Source: Zea mays
Lineage: Eukaryota; Streptophyta; Magnoliopsida; Poales; Poaceae
Length of the DNA: 64,000 nt
Assembly: GCF_902167145.1 (NCBI RefSeq)
Contig: NC_050100.1
Span: forward strand, 188,783,439 to 188,847,438
Direction of reading: 5' to 3'
Of the stretch, positions 21,698-33,700 are shown one piece after another. Both the position numbers and the translations under genes were made by a program. How positions within the stretch are numbered: the stretch's first letter is position 1; every line of letters begins with the position of its first letter. The notes beneath the pieces were generated by a model. The model searched no databases and had not been told where the DNA came from. It saw only the letters and a list, made by a program, of their open reading frames with translations.

Positions 21698-22834
21698 TCT
21701 ACCGCAGAAATGGTGGATCAACGTCTGTGTGAGCACAGGGAGTGGCGCGCCACGACCGTGACATCCATCGGCCGCCATCGCTGCAGACCTGGTGCCCTGT
21801 GTGGAGCGGAGCGTGCAAGGGGCATGGGCATCGGAGGGGCGGCCGGGTCCTTCCCTACCATGGGAATGGTGGATCAACGGGAAACGTCAGTGGCGCGGGC
21901 AGTGGGGGCATGGGCGGGGCCATGGTGTCACAGGTGTTGACGCTGTTCTTACGTTCTTGTATTATGTTGCAACCACCAACCCTTTTCTCCTACCGCCATC
22001 CAACGCTCATAGTGGTTACCCCCCGCCCGCGCCTTGCGTTTTCTATCCTGTTATTGTAGCGCTGCCACAAATCCTCCTAGTTAGAGCTCATGGCCGATAG
22101 GAGGATTCAATCGGTAGAAGCCTTGGGAGAGGAGCAGAAGATTGTGCAAAACAAATGAGTAGAAACCTTGGAGATGGAAACGAGGCGGAGGCGTGCAGCT
22201 GGATCGAGAGCACACGTTGGAGGGAAGGGGGCGAGGGCATCCAGGAGCAGAGGTTGGAGCGAACGTGGCGTGGGCGTCTGGCCGGACCGGACGTAGAGGT
22301 TGGAGTTGGTGGCAAGGAAGAAGTCGCCGAATGAAATTTCCTATAGAGAGCGAATAATATGGGGCCGCAACTTTCTAGGTCCCAAATATAGTACTCTTCA
22401 AGTTGTTTAGATGAATTTCATTAAAATGAGGCACCTGCCTGTTGGATCTGTCTTTTATTGTTTAGACCCTATATTTCAATTTGTTTATGTGTTTAGGGTT
22501 CTTATTGTAGTTGCTCTTAATAGTTGTACCGAATCGTATCCCTTTGATGCTCAAGTGTAACATACCCACCCTTGATTCGAGCTTACAATTCAAACACCTA
22601 AAACATCAAATTAAGTCTACAAGAAATAGTTATATTAAAGAAGGATCACATAAACCTAGTAATTCTCTTCCTCGACACACACAAAGAATCGTAAATCTAC
22701 AGAAATGCTTGGCTCTGTAAAATCTTATGGTGTGATTGCAGCAACGGCATGACATTCTAATGAAATTTTAGACTTGAGAACGCAATTCACTGAACTAGAA
22801 AACAATCCTTATTCATTAAATGCTTTCACATAAC
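21698..22834. other. Unassigned DNA
   Basis: GC-rich to about 22320 (a repeated 'atggtggatcaacg' near 21710 and 21868), then A/T-rich. I see no protein I can name and no clear element ends. Confidence 0.4.
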
Positions 22835-22839
22835 ATTTC

Positions 22840-24037
22840 TGAAAGGGAAATAGGCTAAAACCTTTTCCTAAATAATTTTGGTGGTTGAATTGCCCAACAC
22901 AAATTATTGGACTAACTAGTTTGCTCTAGATTATAAGTTTTACAGGTGCCAAAGGTTAAACACAAACCAATAAAAAGTTCAAGAAAGGGTTCAAATAAAA
23001 AGGAGCAAAAGAAACCGAAGCCAGCCCTGGTCTGGCGCACCGGACTGTCCGGTGTTCCACCGGACAGTGTCCGGTGCACCAGGGTGGATCAGCTCAAACT
23101 CCTCAGCTTTGGGTTTCTAGAAAATGCCCTCCGCTATAATTCACTGGACTATCCGGTGTAGCACCGGACTGTCCGGTGTGCCAAGTGGAGCAACGGTCGC
23201 TAGCGCAACAGTCAAGTTCAATGGTCGGCTGACAACGCTACAGTGCGCGGACTGCACGCGTAGAGTCAGAGCAGGCGCAGATGGCACACCGGACAGTGAA
23301 CAGTGACTGTTCGGTGCACCACCGGACTATCTGGTGGCCCCACATGTCAGAGCTCCAACGGTCAAACCCTAACGGTTGGGTGACGTGGCTGGCGCACCGG
23401 ACTGTCCGGTGCACCCATCGACAGCAGCCTTCCCCAACGGCCACTTTGGTGGTTGGGGCTATAAATACCCCCAACCTCCACACTTCAAGGCATCCAAGTT
23501 TTCAGCCAACACATTTAATACAAGAGCTAGTGCATTCAATACAAGACACAATTAGAGTGAATCAAAATCTCTCCAAGTCCCAATTCCACTCAAAAGCAAT
23601 AGTGACTAGAAGAGAGTTTTGCCATGTTCATTTGAGCTCTTGTGCTTGGATGGCTTTTCTTCTTCCTCCTTTCTTGTTCTCAACTCAATTGTAATCAAAG
23701 CAAGAGACACCAAGTTGTGGTGGTCCTTGTAGTGGACTAAGTGTCCCATTTGATTGAAGAGAAAAGCTCACTCGGTCTAGGTGACCGTTTGAGAGAGGGA
23801 AAGGGTTGAAAGAGACCCGGTCTTTGTGACCACCTCAACGGGGAGTAGGTTTGCAAGAACCGAACCTCGATAAAAACAAATCATCGTGTCACTCTCGCTA
23901 TTTGCTTGTGATTTGTTTTTCACACTCTCTTTCGGACTCGATTATATTTCTAACGCTAACCCCAACTTGTAGTTGTGCTTAAAGTTTATAAATTTCAGAT
24001 TTGCCTATTCACCCCCCCCCCCTCTAGGTGACTTTCA
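22840..24037 (+). repeat. 5' LTR of the Opie/Ji-type element
   Basis: This LTR is 1198 bp. The palindrome CACCGGACTGTCCGGTG is at 23038-23054, with several variants to about 23413; these multiplied motifs are a known feature of this lineage's LTRs. The TATAAATA box is at 23460-23467. A C-run at 24012-24022 marks the U5 end. Confidence 0.93.
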
Positions 24038-24039
24038 AT

Positions 24040-24050
24040 TGGTATCAAAG
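24040..24050 (+). other. Primer-binding site
   Basis: TGGTATCAAAG, two bases after the LTR, matches the initiator-methionine tRNA type (consensus TGGTATCAGAGC) with one change. Confidence 0.8.
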
Positions 24051-24085
24051 TCTGGTACTTCATTAGAGCCTAACCTCTCGAAGTG

Positions 24086-26715
24086 ATGTCAGGAGATCAC
24101 GCCAAGAAGGAGGTGGTGACCGGCGAGAAGCCCGCCACAAGCCACGGGAAGGCTCCATCGGGAGAGTCCGACAACAAGGTGAAGGGATCACCTTCACACA
24201 ACAAGTCGCATCGGAGCGGTGAGAATAAAAAGAAAATGAAGAAGGTGGTCTACTACGAGACCAACTCTTCATCACCTTCTACATCCAGCTCCGACGCGCC
24301 GCCCGTCACTTCTAAGCGCCATGAGCGCAAGAAGTTTAGTAAGATCCCCTTACGCTATCCTCGCATTTCCAAACGCACTCCTTTACTTTCCGTCCCATTA
24401 GGCAAACCACCGGTTTTTGACGGTGAAGATTATAGTATGTGGAGTGATAAAATGAGGCACCATCTAATCTCACTCCACGCTAGCATTTGGGACATTGTTG
24501 AATTTGGAGCGCAGGAACCATCCGTGGGGGATGAAGGCTATGACTTGGACGAGGTAGTCCAAATCCGGCACTTCAACTCCCAAGCCACTACTATACTCCT
24601 CGCCTCTCTAAGTCGAGAGGAGTATAATAAAGTGCAAGGGTTGAAGAGTGCCAAAGAGATTTGGGACGTGCTCAAGACCACGCACGAGGAGATGAGGTGA
24701 CCAAGATCACCAAGCGGGAAATGATCGAGGGGGAGCTCGGTCGCTTCATGCTTCACCAAGGGGAGGAGCCACAAGCCATGTACAACCGGCTCAAGACCTT
24801 GGTGAACCAAGTGCGCAACCTCGGGAGCATAAAATGGGATGACCATGAAATGGTTAAGGTTATTCTAAGATCACTCGTTTTTCTTAATCATACACAAGTT
24901 CAATTAATTCGTGGTGATCCTAGATACAAGCTAATGTCTCCCGAGGAAGTTATAGGAAAATTTGTGAGCTTTGAATTGATGATCAAAGGCTCCAAGAAAA
25001 TCATCGAGCAAGGCGCCACCTCCACAACCGAGGTGCAACCCGTCGCCTTCAAAGCGACGAAGGAGAAGAAGGAAGAGTCTACGTCGAGTAGGCTTCCCAT
25101 CGACGCCTCCAAGCTCGACAACGAGGAAATGGCGCTCATCATCAAGAGCTTCCGCCAAATCCTTAAGCAAAGGAGGGGGAAGGACTACAAGCCCCGCTCC
25201 AAGAAAGTTTGCTACAAGTGTGGTAAGCCCGGTCATTTCATTGCTAAATTTCCATTATCAAGTGATAGTGACAGGGGCAACGACAAGAAGGGAAGAAGGA
25301 AGGAGAAGAAGAAGTATTACAAGAAGAAGGGTGGAGATGCCCATGTTTGCCGGGAGTGGGACTCCGATGAGAGCTCCACCGACTCCTCCTCCGACGAGGA
25401 CGCCGCAAACATCGCCGTCAACAAGGGTCTCCTCTTCCCCAACGTCGGCCACAAGTGCCTCATGGCAAAGGACGGCAAAAAGAAGAAGGTAAAATCTAGA
25501 GCCTCCACTAAATATGCAACATCTAGTGATGAGGATAACTCTAGTGATAATGAGGATGATTTGCTCACCCTTTTTGCCAACTTAAACATGCAACAAAAAG
25601 AAAAATTGAATGAATTGATTAGTGCTATTCATGAGAAGGATGAACTCTTGGATAGCCAAGAGGACTTCCTTATTAAAGAAAATAAGAAGCATGTTAAAGT
25701 TAAAAATGCTTATGCTCAGGAAGTAGAAAAGTGTGAAAAATTAACTAGTGAGCTAAGCACTTGCCATGACACTATTTCCAACCTTAGATTTGAGAATGAT
25801 AAATTGATTGCTAAGGTTGAGAAATTAAATGTTAGTGATGATTCTCTTGTCAACCTTAAAAATGATAATGCTAGTTTAATTGCTAAGATTGACAAGTTGA
25901 ATGAATCTATTGCTAGCCTTAAGATAGAAAATGATAAATTGAATGCTAAGGCTAAAGATTTAAATGTTTGCAATGTTTCAATTTCCAATCTTAGAAATGA
26001 GAATGCTATTTTACATGCTAAGATTGATGAATTAAATGCATGCAAATCCTCTACATCTAGCGTTGATCATGTTACTATTTGTACTAGATGTAGAGACATT
26101 AATGTTGATGCTGTTCATGATCACCTAGCTTTAATTAAACAACAAAATGATCACATAGCTCAACTTAGTGCTAAAATCAATGAGCATGACTTAGAAAATG
26201 AAAATTTTAAATTTTCTAGAAGCATGCTCTATAGTGGGAGACGCCTAGGCATTAAGGATGGCATTGGCTTCGAACAGGGAGACAATATCAAGCTTAATGC
26301 CCCTAAGAAATTGTCTAACTTTGTTAAGGGCAAGGCTCCCATGGTTCAGGATAACGAGGGATACATTTTATACCCTACCGGTTATCCCGAACACAAAATT
26401 AGGAGAATTCATTCTAGGAAGTCTCACTCTGGCCATCATCATGCTTTTATGTATAAGAGTGAGGCATCTAGCTCTAGGCAATCAACCCATGTTAAATTGC
26501 CTAAAAAGAAATCTCCAATTGCATCAAATGATCATAACATTTCATTTAAGACTTTTGATGCTTCGTATGTTTTAACTAACAAATCAGGCAAAATAGTTGC
26601 CAAATATGTTGGGGGAAAACACAAGGGTTCAAAGACTTGTGTCTGGGTACCCAAGGTGCTTGTTTCTAACGTCAAAGGACCCAAGACTGTTTGGGTACCT
26701 AAGAACAAGACCTAA
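24086..26715 (+). pseudogene. gag: gag of the Opie/Ji-type element
   Basis: It starts at ATG 24086 (MSGDHAKK). A one-base loss in a purine run near 24688 (…CACGAGGAGATGAGG) shifts the frame; coding continues in another frame to the stop at 26715. Order: basic/Ser-rich N-terminus, gag domain (about 24400-25000: KPPVFDGEDYSMW, LGRFMLHQGE), one zinc knuckle at about 25210-25250, acidic clusters, then a long coiled coil (25570-26200, repeated IAKI/KLN heptads), and a C-terminal WVPK repeat. In the knuckle the last cysteine is replaced by phenylalanine (CYKCGKPGHFIAKF). Both changes would damage capsid function. Confidence 0.88.
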
Positions 26716-26732
26716 ATCTGTTTTGTAGGTTT

Positions 26733-29700
26733 ATGCATCCGGGGGCTCAAGTTGGATCATTGATAGCGGGTTCACAAACCACATGACTGGGGAGAAAAGG
26801 ATGTTCTCCTATGAGAAAAACCATGATCTCCAACGAGCTATCACATTCGGGGATGAAAATCAAGGTTTGGTCAAAGGACTTGGTAGAATTGCTATATCAC
26901 CTGACCATTCTATTTCCAATATTTTTCTTGTAGATTCTTTAGACTATAACTTGCTTTCAGTTTCTCAATTATGCAAAATGGGTTACAACTGTCTTTTTAC
27001 GGATATAGGTGTTACTGTCTTTAGAAGAAGTGATGATTCAGTAGCATTTAAGGGAGTGTTAGAGGGTCAGCTATACTTAGTTGATTTTAATAGAGCTGAA
27101 CTCGACACTTGCTTAATTGCTAAGACTAACATGGGTTGGCTTTGGCAACGTCGACTAGCCCACGTTGGAATGAAGAATCTTCATAAACTTCTAAAGGGAG
27201 AGCACATTTTGGGACTAACAAATGTTCATTTTGAGAAAGACAGGGTTTGTAGTGCATGTCAAGCAGGGAAGCAAGTTGGTGTTCATCATCCACACAAGAA
27301 CATCATGACAACCGACAGGCCACTTGAGCTACTCCACGTGGATCTATTTGGCCTGATAGCTTACATAAGCATCGGTGGGAGTAAGTACTGTCTAGTTATT
27401 GTGGATGACTATTCTCGCTTAACTTGGGTGTTCTTTTTGTAGGAAAAATCTCAAACCCAAGAGACCTTAAAGGGATTCTTGAGACGGGCTCAAAATGAGT
27501 TTGGCTTAAGGATCAAAAAGATTAGAAGCGACAACTGGACGGAGTTCAAGAACTCTCAAATTGAAGGCTTTCTTGAGGACGAGGGCATCAAGCATGAGTT
27601 CTCTTCTCCCTACACACCTCAACAAAATGGTGTAGTGGAGAGGAAGAATAGAACTCTACTTGACATGGCAAGGACCATGCTTGATGAGTACAAGACTTCG
27701 GACCGATTTTGGGCGGAAGCAATCAACACCGCTTGCTACGCCATCAACCGTCTCTACCTTCACCAAATCCTCAAGAAGACATCATATGAACTCCTAACCG
27801 GTAAAAAGCCCAATGTTTCATATTTTAGTGTCTTTGGTAGCAAATGCTTTATTCTTGTTAAAAGAGGTAGAAAATCTAAATTTGCTCCTAAGGCTGTAGA
27901 AGGCTTTTTACTTGGTTATGACTCAAACACAAGGGCATATAGAGTCTTTAACAAGTCCACTGGGCTAGTTGAAGTTTCTTGTGACATTGTGTTTGATGAG
28001 ACTAACGGCTCTCAAGTAGAGCAAGTTGATCTTGATGAGCTAGATGATGAAGAGGCTCCGTGTGTAGTGCTAAGGAACATGTCCATTGGGGATGTGTGTC
28101 CTAAGGAATCCGAAGAGCCTCCACAAGAACAAGATCAACCATCTTCCTCCATACAAGCATCTCCACCAACCCAAGATGAGGATCAAGCTCAAGATGATGA
28201 AAATGAAGATCAAGAAGATGAGCCACCTCATGAGGAGGACAATGATCAAGGGGGAGATGCCAATGATCAAGACAAGGAAGATGATGAGGATCCAAGACTG
28301 CAACACCCAAGAGTCCACCAAGCAATACAACGAGATCACCCCGTGAACACCATCCTCGGCGATATTCAAAAGGGGGTAACCACTCGATCTCGTGTTGCTT
28401 ATTTTTGTGAACATTACTCCTTTGTGTCTTCTATTGAGCCATACAGGGTGGAAGACGCATTAAGGGATTCGGATTGGGTGTTGGCTATGCAAGAGGAGCT
28501 CAACAACTTCACAAGGAATGAGGTATGGCATCTAGTTCCACGTCCTAACCAAAATGTTGTAGGAACCAAGTGGGTCTTCCGCAACAAGCAAGATGAGCAT
28601 GGTGTGGTGACAAGGAACAAAGGCTGACTTGTGGCCAAGGGATATTCACAAGTCGAAGGTTTGGATTTCGGTGAAACCTATGCACCCGTTGCTAGGCTTG
28701 AGTCAATTCGTATATTACTTGCCTATGCTACTTACCATGGCTTCAAGCTTTATCAAATGGACGTGAAGAGTGCCTTCCTCAATGGACCAATCAAGGAGGA
28801 GGTCTATGTTGAGCAACCTCCCGGCTTTGAAGATAGTGAGTACCCTAATCATGTCTATTAGCTCTCTAAGGCGCTTTATGGGCTCAAGCAAGACCCAAGA
28901 GCATGGTATGAATGCCTAAGAGACTTTCTTATCGCTAATGGCTTCAAAGTCGGCAAAGCCGATCCTACTCTCTTTACTAAAACAATTGCAAATGATTTGT
29001 TTGTATGCCAAATTTATGTTGATGATATCATATTTGGGTCTACTAACAAATCTACTTATGAAGAGTTTAGTAGGATCATGATTCAAAAATTCGAGATGTC
29101 TATGATGGGGGAGTTGAAGTATTTTCTAGGATTTCAAGTCAAGCAACTCCAAGAGAGCACCTTCATCAGCCAAACGAAGTACACTCAAGACATACTCACC
29201 AAGTTTGGGATGAAGGATGCCAAACCCATCAAGACACCCATGGGAACCAATGGGCATCTCAACCTCGACACGGGAGGTAAATCCGTAGATCAAAAGGTAT
29301 ACCGGTCGATGATAGGATCTTTACTCTATTTATGTGCATCTCGACCGGATATTACGCTTTCCGTATGCATGTGTGCAAGATTCCAAGCCGATCCTAAGGA
29401 AGTTCACCTTAGGGCCATGAAACGAATCTTGAGATATTTAGTTCATACCCCTAAGTTTGGCCTTTGGTACCCCAGGGGATCCACTTTTGATTTAATTAGT
29501 TATTCAAATGCTGATTGGGCAGGGTGTAAGATTGACAGGAAGAGCACATCAGGGACTTGTCAGTTCTTGGGAAGATCCCTGGTGTCTTGGGCTTAAAAGA
29601 AACAAAATTCTGTAGCTCTTTCTACCGCCGAAGCCGAGTATATTGTCGTAGGCCATTGTTGCGCGCAATTGCTTTGGATGAGGCAAACCCTTAGGGACTA

Positions 29701-29967
29701 TGGTTACAAATTAACCACAGTTCCTCTCCTATGTGATAATGAGAGTGCAATCCGCATAGCGGATAATCCCGTTGAGCATAGACGCACTAAACACATAGCC
29801 ATTCGGTATCACTTTTTGAGGGATCACCAACAAAGGGGGATATCGAAATTGCATATGTAAGCACCAAAGAACAATTAGCCGATATCTTTACCAAGCCATT
29901 AGATGAGAAAACTTTTACCAAACTTAGGCATGAGCTAAACATTCTTGATTCTAGGAATTTTGATTGA
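26733..29967 (+). pseudogene. pol: pol of the Opie/Ji-type element: protease, integrase, RT, RNase H
   Basis: Coding lies in a different frame from gag. The protease site reads DSGF where the family has DSGC (about 26762). GAG-pre-integrase and the HHCC zinc region are at about 27130-27290; the integrase core has D (HVDLFG), D (IRSDNWTEF, normally DNGTEF) and E (GIKHEFSSPYTPQQNG). An acidic linker is at 28050-28330. The RT has [19 protein letters not shown] and the catalytic YVDD (about 29017-29028); RNase H has SNADWAGC, STAEAEY and CDNESAI. Breaks are TAG near 26730 and 27440, TGA near 28625, TAG near 28859, TAA near 29594 and a one-base frameshift near 29837. The last frame ends in TGA at 29965-29967. 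The gene order makes it copia. Confidence 0.9.
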
Positions 29968-30790
29968 TATTTTGCACACATAGCTCATTTATGTACCTTT
30001 GATCATATCTCTTTCATGTGTTATGACTAATGTGGTTATCAAGTGTATTTCATGCTAAGTCATAGATTGAAAGGGAAATGGAGTTCTTCGGCGAAGACAA
30101 GGCTTCCACTCCACTCCATCGAATTATTCATCCTTCGCCGTCACTCTGCATCGCTCTCCATCTTGGTATAATCTTCACTCATATTTGCCAAAAGGGAGAG
30201 AAAGTAACAAATGGCTTATATTTTACTCACAAAGTATCCATTTTTAGCGATTCATGCCAAAGGGGGAGAAAGTATTAGCCCAAAGCAAAAGGACCGCACC
30301 ACCATGCCAATTTCAAAATTTTCAAAACAAGTTTAAATTTTTAATGCTTTTCAATTAATATCTTATTTTTGATATAAATTTCAAATTAATATGACCTCTT
30401 TCAAAATTACTATCTAAAACCCTCTTGAACACTAAGAGGAGAATTTCATTGAGGGAGAGTTTTGTTTAGTCAAAGGAAAACCATTTGAATCAAGGGGAGA
30501 AAATTTCAATCTTGAAAATGCTTCTCGAAAATCTTACTCATATACCTTTGACTATTTGCAAAAAGATTCTGAAAAGAATTTCCAAAAGAATTTGCAAAAA
30601 TAAAACAAGTGGTGCAAGCGTGGTCCAAAATATTAAATATGAAGAAAGCAATCCATGCATATTTTATGAAAATGTAAAATTGGTTTAATTCCAAGCAACC
30701 TTTGCACTTACCTTATGCAAACTAGTTCAATTCTGCACTTATATATTTGCTTTGGTTTGTGTTGGCATCAATCACCAAAAAGGGGGAGAT
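29968..30790 (+). other. Non-coding tail with iterated polypurine tracts
   Basis: No gene is seen. Purine tracts recur: AAAAGGGAGAGAAAG near 30190, AAAGGGGGAGAAAG near 30251, AAGGGGAGAAAA near 30494, and AAAAAGGGGGAGA at 30777-30789, which directly precedes the 3' LTR and is the likely functional polypurine tract. Repeated tracts before the 3' LTR are known in this lineage. Confidence 0.7.
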
Positions 30791-33700
30791 TGAAAGGGAA
30801 ATAGGCTAAAACCTTTTCCTAAATAATTTTGGTGGTTGAATTGCCCAACACAAATTATTGGACTAACTAGTTTGCTCTAGATTATAAGTTTTACAGGTGC
30901 CAAAGGTTCAACACAAACCAATAAAAAGTTCAAGAAAGAGTTCAAATAAAAAGAAGCAAAAGAAACCGAAGGCAGCCCTGGTCTGTGTAATACCTAAATT
31001 CTACAGAAATAAATAAATTCTCTTTAATTGTAGGATTATCTGAATGTCTGGTTTATTCAATCCCATATTTATAAATGTTATTGGCATAAGCAAATTAGAT
31101 AAAAGAATAATTAATGAATTAAAATGAATTTTGCATTTCTGCTGGTATTTTTTTGTGTGTTTGTTGCACTTGAATTGTTCGATTTATATTAGGATTATGC
31201 TCCGGCCAGCATCCACTCAGCCGTTCGTTTCTCGCTAATAGACGCTGACAACCGAGCCCTTTTAGCCTGAACTCAGCACACGATCACCAGAGCCATCGCC
31301 GTGTGAGGCCACTTCAACAGGACCTTCTTCTCCACATCTCTCCCTGTCACAAACCCGTGCTGCGTCCACCGCCTCACGACCGAATCTTCAGAGCCGTTGC
31401 AACGGCGCCCGGACTTCACGTCAACTGAATCTATACAACCTCCTCCGCTTCTCCCTGCGCATCACTCACCGTTCCAGCTCTAGGATTATAAATGCCACCG
31501 CGTCGCGTTGTCGCCCTGGGCGCGCATCACCTCGCCAACCTCCTCCTTCGGGGCCTTTCCCAGCCTCTGCGGTCATGGAGCGTCTCGTCGGGGTGCCTGG
31601 GTTCACGCCCGTCGTACCCTATCGTCTATCCAGTAACCGGCATCGCACCCGGAGGAAAACAAAATTAGTGGCGGGCTCGCCGTGCGCAGTACCTGCAACG
31701 CACGAGCACCGCGTCTTCGGCACCGACGTGTGATCACCGTCTACTCGCTCGTTGCAGGGCAGACATTCCACGATCTCGTCTACGGCTGCGCCGGTGTCGT
31801 CTCCATCCCTCTGGTCCGTGCCCCGCCATGGCCCAACCCAAGCTACAGCGACCTCCGGCAATTGCTCACCGTCAGCACAGTTCCGCTCCACCCGTGACTG
31901 GCCCTGTGATCGCCCAAATCAGCGGTAAGTAGCCATCGGTCTTACTCACCCCAGCCTTCTGTACGAAAATCATTTGCTAATTTGACGCTTGAAGACCGGG
32001 GTTGTCGGATTGCGGGTCCCCGGCGTGGGCTCCGCCGCGGGTGGGCGCGCCGCCGGCATGCGCGGGGGTGTGAAGAAAGCCTAGCAGCCGTAGGATTGGG
32101 CGTTGACGGCTGAGATTTAATCTGGGGATGTTTCCATTAGCACCTTTAATCCGAACCGCACGATCAGAATGGATGGACGAGAATAGAAGTAGCATTCGGA
32201 TTCGGGCCAGTGAATCTGGGCCATTGAGATCCAATTGGGTGGATCTGATGCGTCCGGGGTATTTTAAATCACCACTGTAGATCTCGGATCTAACTACCGT
32301 AGTCGCATACCGGTTCATTCGTTGGGGATCTAATCTGGGTCGTCTGTTTTGATCTGACGACTCAGATCAAGTGTTTCCCCTCGACCGCAGATCTCAGATC
32401 GTGAGCACCAGAACAGATCGCGGCATTTTAAAATCGGGGCCATCGGATCATGATCGAGCGGCCCATAATTCACCGTACCCCTTCGGCCTCGCCATTTTAC
32501 AAAAGAATCCCCGAGGAAATCACTAAACAACCCCCAGTCCAGTTCTGAGTTGTCTGAGTCTTAGGAAAATTTATGTAGAGGCCCCTGTATTTTCTGTAAA
32601 TGGTGCGCTCGGTCCAGAGAACAGAAAATCAAAGGAATTCAGTTAGAAAATACAGTTTTGGTGTGAAAATAATTATAGGAACTTAAATTAATTCATAGAA
32701 AATGCATTTTAACTCCTTTTTAGCTCATTCCAGTTTCTATAATTTTGTACTAATACTGTTTATCACTTGGTAACACTGTTTTAACATGAAAACCATATTA
32801 AAATATCTCTTAATTAATTTTGTATCAAATACATAAAACCTTCATAAATTCATAACTCTTTTGTTTTAATTCCGAATTGACTCATTCCAGTTACCAGTTA
32901 TGTTAGTTTCGTATAAGTATTTACTACGCAGTAACGACATTTATTATATCATATTGTATAATTTTATAATTAGATATTTATTTATCCTATGTCTACTAAG
33001 ATTAGCTCTTCTAAATCAAAACTAACCTGATCGTAATTATAATGTGGTTCAAACATGATCTCAAGTCAAGTATAACCTAAGTTAAAGTTGAATTGATTAT
33101 CTAAAGTATACTTTAACATATGATGTATAATAATCAATTTATAATATAATTTAATATTCAATTACATAGATCTTCTATAAATCATAACTCCTTATCCGTA
33201 ACTCCGGATTTAGCGATTCTTGTTCCCGCGATCTCGTAGCAACGCGTAGATTATTATTATTCAGTTTGTTCTTATGTTTGGTGTGATGTTAATTTTGCCT
33301 ATACCATGTTTGTTTGTATTGCTACGACTAGCAGTGAGGTCACGATGATCCGAAGAATCACCCTGGTAACTGGAATCTCAAGTGCGAGGCAAGTTGTGCC
33401 CTTGACCACTTTTATACCCAAAACGTTCTTTAATATCACTTATTCATGCATAGGTTTAATTTTGATGGGACCCAATAGGTCACCCTAGACTGTTTATCTC
33501 TTTACCTTGTTATCCCTGAATCACATGGGTAGTTTTGCTATTGCTTTACATGGTTTGGGATAATATTTTATTATATCCATGTTCGAGTTATTTTGTTATT
33601 CTACTTATGTTCATGTTAAGATCATTAATGTTAATTGGAACATGGAGCTTAACTTGAGAAACACGTGCCACCACAAGGGTTTAATGGGACGCCCTTGGCC

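Noticed and set aside
20487..21940. Many overlapping ORFs on both strands, some near-identical
   Set aside because: They are produced by GC-rich sequence and by the four repeated LTRs of the miniature element. The repeated peptides simply translate the repeat.
28070..28414. Minus-strand ORF rich in Ile/Leu that looks like a membrane protein
   Set aside because: It is the complement of the acidic Asp/Glu/Gln linker of the copia pol, which always gives hydrophobic codons on the other strand.
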